From Trinickia symbiotica (GTDB taxonomy: Bacteria; Pseudomonadota; Gammaproteobacteria; Burkholderiales; Burkholderiaceae): a DNA stretch of 64,000 nucleotides. Both the position numbers and the translations under genes were made by a program. A model generated the notes under the pieces. That model saw nothing but the letters and a program-made list of their open reading frames with translations, searched no databases and was not told where the DNA came from. Shown piece after piece: positions 60,915 to 64,000 of this stretch (positions are counted from its first letter, which is position 1; the number at the start of each line of letters is the position of its first letter). Location of the stretch: contig NZ_PTIR01000001.1 in NCBI RefSeq assembly GCF_002934455.1, forward strand, positions 310,001 to 374,000, given 5' to 3'.

Positions 60915-61192
60915 AGCCGACGCGCCGGGTACGCTCAGTGGAACGGTCCGCGCAGGTGCGCAACGCACTGCTATGAAGCGGCCACGCGCTGACCTAAACT
61001 GGTAGGCGGCTATCTCAGCGCTGTCTCACTGCGCCTCGCAAGCCGCGCGAACGATGTACGGCGGCGGCGCGGCCCGTTTCGATGCGCGTGTGGAAGCGCT
61101 CGGCACGGGACTTGCGTAAGCAGCGCCGACCTCCGCTATTCGCCAATGATTACGTCCAGTTTACGAGCGTCGGTCGTTCCGTGGAGAACGTC

Positions 61193-61420
61193 ATGCTTCG
61201 CATCACAATATGGAAGCACGCGGCAGGCGACGAAGAGCAAGTCGACCCGCCGCTCCCGCTGCATGACTTCGATCGACGGCACGCTCGAAGACAAAAGCTC
61301 GTGGCGCTCGTCCTCATCGGCGCAGCGATTGCCGCGATGGCGATCGTAGCCGGCATGGCCGTCACGGGCCTCGTCATCTACCTCGTTTCGATTTTGCCGT
61401 TCGTCTTCTTCGCCGCGTAA
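61193..61420 (+). CDS. Small membrane protein (75 residues)
   Basis: ATG 61193 follows GTGGAGAA. The N-terminal half is charged (ITIWKHAAGDEEQVDPPLPL); the C-terminal half is a hydrophobic segment (LVALVLIGAAIAAMAIVAG and TGLVIYLVSILPFVFFA), likely one or two membrane helices. No family recognised. Its 3' end abuts the truncated kdpA remnant on the other strand. Confidence 0.55.
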   Translation: MLRITIWKHAAGDEEQVDPPLPLHDFDRRHARRQKLVALVLIGAAIAAMAIVAGMAVTGLVIYLVSILPFVFFAA

Positions 61421-61449
61421 GACGGCAACGGCTCAGTCCCGGCAGGCGG

Positions 61450-61663
61450 GGTGGCGACCGCGTAGGTCTTCCAGGACATTTCCGCGTGCGCATCGATGCC
61501 GGCGAGTCGGTAAATTCAAATGTTCGATCGGTCTGCCGATCTTGCGGACGATGACCGACGAGCCGTCGAGCACAGCCGTCATATAGCGGCCAAGCGGCAC
61601 AGCGATCGCGATCAGGACGACAATGAATAGCGCCGTCTAAAAAAAGTCGTTGGCGCTCATCAT
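61450..61663 (-). pseudogene. kdpA: kdpA 5' remnant (potassium-transporting ATPase subunit A)
   Basis: From ATG 61663 the frame reads MMSANDFF, then TAG, then TALFIVVLIAIAVPLGRYMT and AVLDGSSVIVRKIGRPIEH. This matches the KdpA N-terminus with Gln9 changed to amber. Near 61500 the frame shifts and homology continues as LAGIDAHAEMSWKTYAVAT, which stops matching at about 61450. Only ~70 of ~600 residues remain, so the gene is dead by nonsense, frameshift and truncation. Confidence 0.85.
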
Positions 61664-61755
61664 TCGAGGTCCTCCGCAGGCAGCAGCGCGAACACGAGGT
61701 ACGTGAGCAACAGGAGGGTCGAGGCTGTTGCGAGCCACATCATCCACGCGATCAT
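61660..61755 (-). CDS. kdpF: KdpF, small subunit of the Kdp potassium ATPase (orphaned)
   Basis: A 31-residue single-helix protein, MIAWMMWLATASTLLLLTYL then VFALLPAEDLE, with the KdpF pattern (hydrophobic helix ending TYLVFALLxAE). It stabilises KdpABC in intact systems. Its start overlaps the leader ORF stop by ATGA and its stop overlaps the kdpA start. With kdpA destroyed it has no partner here. Confidence 0.8.
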   Translation of the reverse strand: MIAWMMWLATASTLLLLTYLVFALLPAEDLE

Positions 61756-61859
61756 GGACGACCTCCCGGTGCGCGGCCGCGCAGCTTCTCGCACCCGGCG
61801 GCCAATGCGATGAACAGCCCGCGGAGGACGCCGGTGCCGACGATATGCACGAGGTCCAC
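61752..61859 (-). CDS. Kdp-operon leader small protein (35 residues)
   Basis: GTG 61859 opens MDLVHIVGTGVLRGLFIALA then AGCEKLRGRAPGGRP. Comparable short ORFs (a hydrophobic helix then AGCxxLR) sit just upstream of kdpF in Burkholderia relatives. It overlaps kdpF by ATGA. Part of the decayed kdp locus. Confidence 0.6.
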   Translation of the reverse strand: MDLVHIVGTGVLRGLFIALAAGCEKLRGRAPGGRP

Positions 61860-61980
61860 GCTTCTTTATCCCCTAGCGGATGAGGACAGCGCGAAGCGTA
61901 GAGGAGTCCGGGTAAACGCCACGCTAAGAGTGGCGACGGACGTATAAAAACGCGTAAAGAATGGGAGTGAACGGTCATGG

Positions 61981-62052
61981 GCCGGCTATCGCCGCGCTTG
62001 CCTGCCCGAGGTGATCCGTTACTCGCTCAACCGGTGGGACGCGCCCGAGCTT
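61981..62052 (+). pseudogene. IS66-family transposase remnant
   Basis: The plus-strand frame reads AGYRRACLPEVIRYSLNRWD before leaving homology. The block EVIRYSLNRWDA resembles the IS66 transposase stretch preceding the DDGRxEIDNN motif, which is missing. No inverted repeats found. It lies between the kdp and hipA remnants, consistent with IS-mediated deletion. Confidence 0.55.
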
Positions 62053-62090
62053 GCCATTCGGCGTAGTTTCAAGGCAGACACGCCGCATAT

Positions 62091-62442
62091 TCAGGCATTC
62101 CGCTTCTGCAGCACTCTCCGATTCGCCTCGATACGCGCCCCCACGTCGCGGGCCGTTCTCGGCCGCACCGGATAGTTCGAGACGGCCCGGTTCCATGCCT
62201 GCGAATCGGCTTTTTCGAGGATTTCGTCGAGAATCTGCTCGGCCCGCGCTGGCGCGATTCCTCCCTGCCCCGCAGCCCGAACAACGTGGTCCCGTCCGGG
62301 ATTGCGGCCTTCTCCTGCGACGTCCATGAAGTGCTCACCCTGGTAGCCCGGGCAGTAAGTCAGATCGTAGGGCGGCGCCAACTTCCACTGCCCTTGCGCA
62401 TCCATCAAGAAGGACACGTTCTTTGCGTGATCGTCCCCGGCT
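62091..62442 (-). pseudogene. hipA: hipA C-terminal remnant
   Basis: The frame contains GDDHAKNVSFLMDAQGQWKL then APPYDLTYCPGYQGEHFMDV. This is the HipA-C kinase block with the catalytic (N)xDDHxKN motif, and a normal HipA C-terminus follows to the stop at 62091. About the N-terminal 300 residues and the hipB partner are absent. It is a truncated serine/threonine kinase toxin gene. Confidence 0.8.
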
Positions 62443-62648
62443 GCCGCCTGTGCCGGTGGCTGTGGCGAGCCGGTCCAGTGTGCGCCCTCAATTTCCCGTG
62501 CGGCGTTGCTGACAGAGCACCTTCGACCGATCAACCGACCCAGCGTGAAAATTTAGGGGTCTGTTTGTAAAAAATCTGCAATACGACCGTGAAGTCGTGC
62601 GGCCTTTAAGGTACGTAGCCCGAACGAACGCTGGACTGACCAAAGCGC

Positions 62649-63377
62649 TCAGACGAAGCCAGCCATCACGCTGGACATGTCGTGCGCCAGCGCGCGGAAT
62701 TCATCGAACTGCGTCGCCAGCTCGAAACAAAGAACGAAAGCCAAGGCATGAAAGAGACCGGGCCGATACCTCGCCAATGCGAGTACGGGCGCCGCCAGGC
62801 GCGAGCGGATCGGCCCGTAGTTCAAAATGCATGCGATGACGATGCCGAGCGCAGCGCCTGCAATGACGTCCGTCGGGTAGTGCAGGCCAAGGTAAATGCG
62901 CGGCAATCCAATGAGAATGGCCGTGTGCAGCAATGCATAGATGCCCGCGGCGCGTGAAGCGACGAAAATCGCGGTCGCAATGGCGCACCAGAGCATCGCA
63001 TGGTCGCTCGGAAACGCGCTCCAAGTCCGAGGCAACAGGTCCGGAGACGTCGTCTCGGGATACAGATAACGAAGCTGGGGTTCATAGAAGGGCCGCAGGC
63101 GAAATGGCAGATAATGTGCCAGCAGGCGTCCGGCGAGCAACGCGACGAGGCCGCTCAAAACGGCGATCACGACGATCTCGCGGTCCCGCCGCCTTTCCTC
63201 GCTCCTGTCCGCCGTTGCGTGCTCACGCCTGGTCCAGATCCACCAGAGCAAAGCGATCAACACCGTGCCCTTGATCAAATACATGTTGACGATCGTTTCG
63301 GCCACTCGAGCGAGCGCATGCGAGTGGCCGGCTGTGCGATACATGACCGAGAGCAGCCATTGATCCAGTGCGTTCAT
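62649..63377 (-). CDS. PAP2-family membrane phosphatase
   Basis: A 242-residue membrane phosphatase. The three PAP2 signature motifs are seen: RLRPF, PSDHA and PRIYLGLHYPTDVIAG. About six helices. Substrates of this family include undecaprenyl diphosphate and lipid phosphates; a BcrC-like or lipid-A role is possible. ATG 63377 is decided by AGGGGGGAG upstream, giving the normal length. Confidence 0.93.
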   Translation of the reverse strand: MNALDQWLLSVMYRTAGHSHALARVAETIVNMYLIKGTVLIALLWWIWTRREHATADRSEERRRDREIVVIAVLSGLVALLAGRLLAHYLPFRLRPFYEPQLRYLYPETTSPDLLPRTWSAFPSDHAMLWCAIATAIFVASRAAGIYALLHTAILIGLPRIYLGLHYPTDVIAGAALGIVIACILNYGPIRSRLAAPVLALARYRPGLFHALAFVLCFELATQFDEFRALAHDMSSVMAGFV

Positions 63378-63695
63378 TTGTCTCCCCCCTGCTGACGTCG
63401 CCTCGACGGCGATTTCACTCCGCTTGTCCGCGGCTCGTTCGCGGTTTGGAACATCTGCAAGGCAGTCGCGCTGGAGACGGGAAAGGCGGAAAAATAAGTG
63501 AACGGTTGCTGGAGCGGGGGCAAGTTCCGTGCCTTCGCGACCGGCGAGCGCGAACGCTGCGAAAAAGCGGTGTGGCGAACAGACATCGAAGATAAACAGC
63601 TGCCTGGGCGCCATCGGCGCTCGGCGTCTATGCGGCAGCTTTCAGGAAAGGTCGAATCGTCGTCTAGCAAGGTTCCACGCCGACAGATCGAGCCC
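63378..63695. other. 318-bp intergenic region
   Basis: No convincing gene is seen on either strand. It separates the PAP2 gene from the stop of the ABC ATPase gene, and both are on the minus strand. The stretch must contain the end of one unit and the promoter of the PAP2 gene; no clear hairpin-T terminator was found. Confidence 0.4.
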
Positions 63696-64000
63696 TCATG
63701 CGGCAGCGGGTTCGGCGACTGCGCGCGTATCGCGTAACGACGCGCCGTCTTCGCGAAAGAGATGGACGTGGCGAATGCTGAACCCCGCCATGATCCTCTG
63801 CCCTTCAGCGGCCTTCGATTCGCCCGAAGCCTTGAGCTGAATCGTCCTGTCGTCGGCAAGACGCAAGTGCAAGAGCGTCTCGCCGCCGAGATGCTCGATC
63901 ACATTCACTTCTCCCGCCAAGCCGCCGTCTATTGTGCTGCCTTCCTCGATCAGATGTTCGGGACGAATGCCGAGCGTCAGGGTTTGCCCCGCACTCACGT
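63696..64000 (-). CDS. Sugar ABC transporter ATP-binding protein, C-terminal part (MalK/UgpC type)
   Basis: The last ~100 residues of an ABC ATPase; the rest lies beyond the window. The segment LTLGIRPEHLIEE marks the start of the MOBE/TOBE regulatory domain, and GEVNVIEHLGGETLLHLRL and IMAGFSIRHVHLFREDG are typical of MalK/UgpC/SugC proteins. Such ATPases often serve several transporters, so it is a candidate partner for the ATPase-less permeases at 16814-18628. Confidence 0.9.
   Translation of the reverse strand, partial: VSAGQTLTLGIRPEHLIEEGSTIDGGLAGEVNVIEHLGGETLLHLRLADDRTIQLKASGESKAAEGQRIMAGFSIRHVHLFREDGASLRDTRAVAEPAAA

Overview
The window is high-GC chromosomal DNA whose gene content points to a member of the Burkholderiaceae close to Burkholderia, Paraburkholderia or Trinickia. 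The evidence is the DUF4148 secreted proteins, the lysine/alanine-rich H1-like protein, the many LysR and MocR regulators, and the dense divergent regulator/operon layout. This placement is inferred from content only. No rRNA, tRNA or CRISPR array was seen. The window opens inside acnB (aconitase B, about 660 residues visible) and closes inside a sugar-ABC ATPase gene.

Left third (2-30 kb): this part is metabolic islands, each beside its own regulator. They are: (a) an AraC regulator divergent from an alpha/beta hydrolase; (b) a tightly overlapping six-gene operon on the minus strand (ketopantoate-reductase-like, VOC, MaoC, CaiB-type CoA-transferase, AroE-like, type II dehydroquinase) with a divergent LysR gene and a perfect dyad between them; the aroE-like gene carries an in-frame TAG; (c) a dicarboxylate/amino-acid symporter joined to a two-domain Asp/Glu racemase, with a LysR gene upstream; (d) a LacI-controlled galactoside operon (binding protein, two permeases, GH42 beta-galactosidase) with no ATPase gene of its own but a short ATPase-like N-terminal remnant in its leader; (e) a DadA-like oxidase, an orphan branched-chain amino-acid binding protein and a divergent MocR regulator; (f) lactate permease, two DUF4148 proteins, a Phd/PIN toxin-antitoxin pair, a SAM hydrolase and an ammonium transporter.

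Middle (31-50 kb): a secreted multidomain glycosidase with a perfect FNR/ANR box in its promoter is followed by a small protein gene under two GGGTTTTCCCT boxes, then MgtC-like, thioredoxin-like and H1-like genes. Next comes a four-gene chemosensory module: a membrane receptor fused to a CheA-type kinase without a CheW domain, a minimal receptor-like protein, a CheX/CheC-like protein and a CheY. After a short-chain fatty-acid transporter there is a second signalling locus (periplasmic binding protein, hybrid histidine kinase, REC-kinase, NarL-type regulator). A GGDEF protein with an exact sigma-28 promoter follows. The sigma-28 site and the chemosensory genes suggest a motile host cell.

Right end (50-64 kb): cydDC and cydAB plus a CydX-like small protein encode and assemble cytochrome bd oxidase. 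Beyond them are an alpha/beta hydrolase, a VOC protein that overlaps a proline-rich small gene, and eutBC. A scar zone follows, holding a decayed kdp operon (leader ORF, kdpF, truncated kdpA), an IS66 remnant and a truncated hipA. A PAP2 phosphatase gene and the partial ABC ATPase gene close the window.
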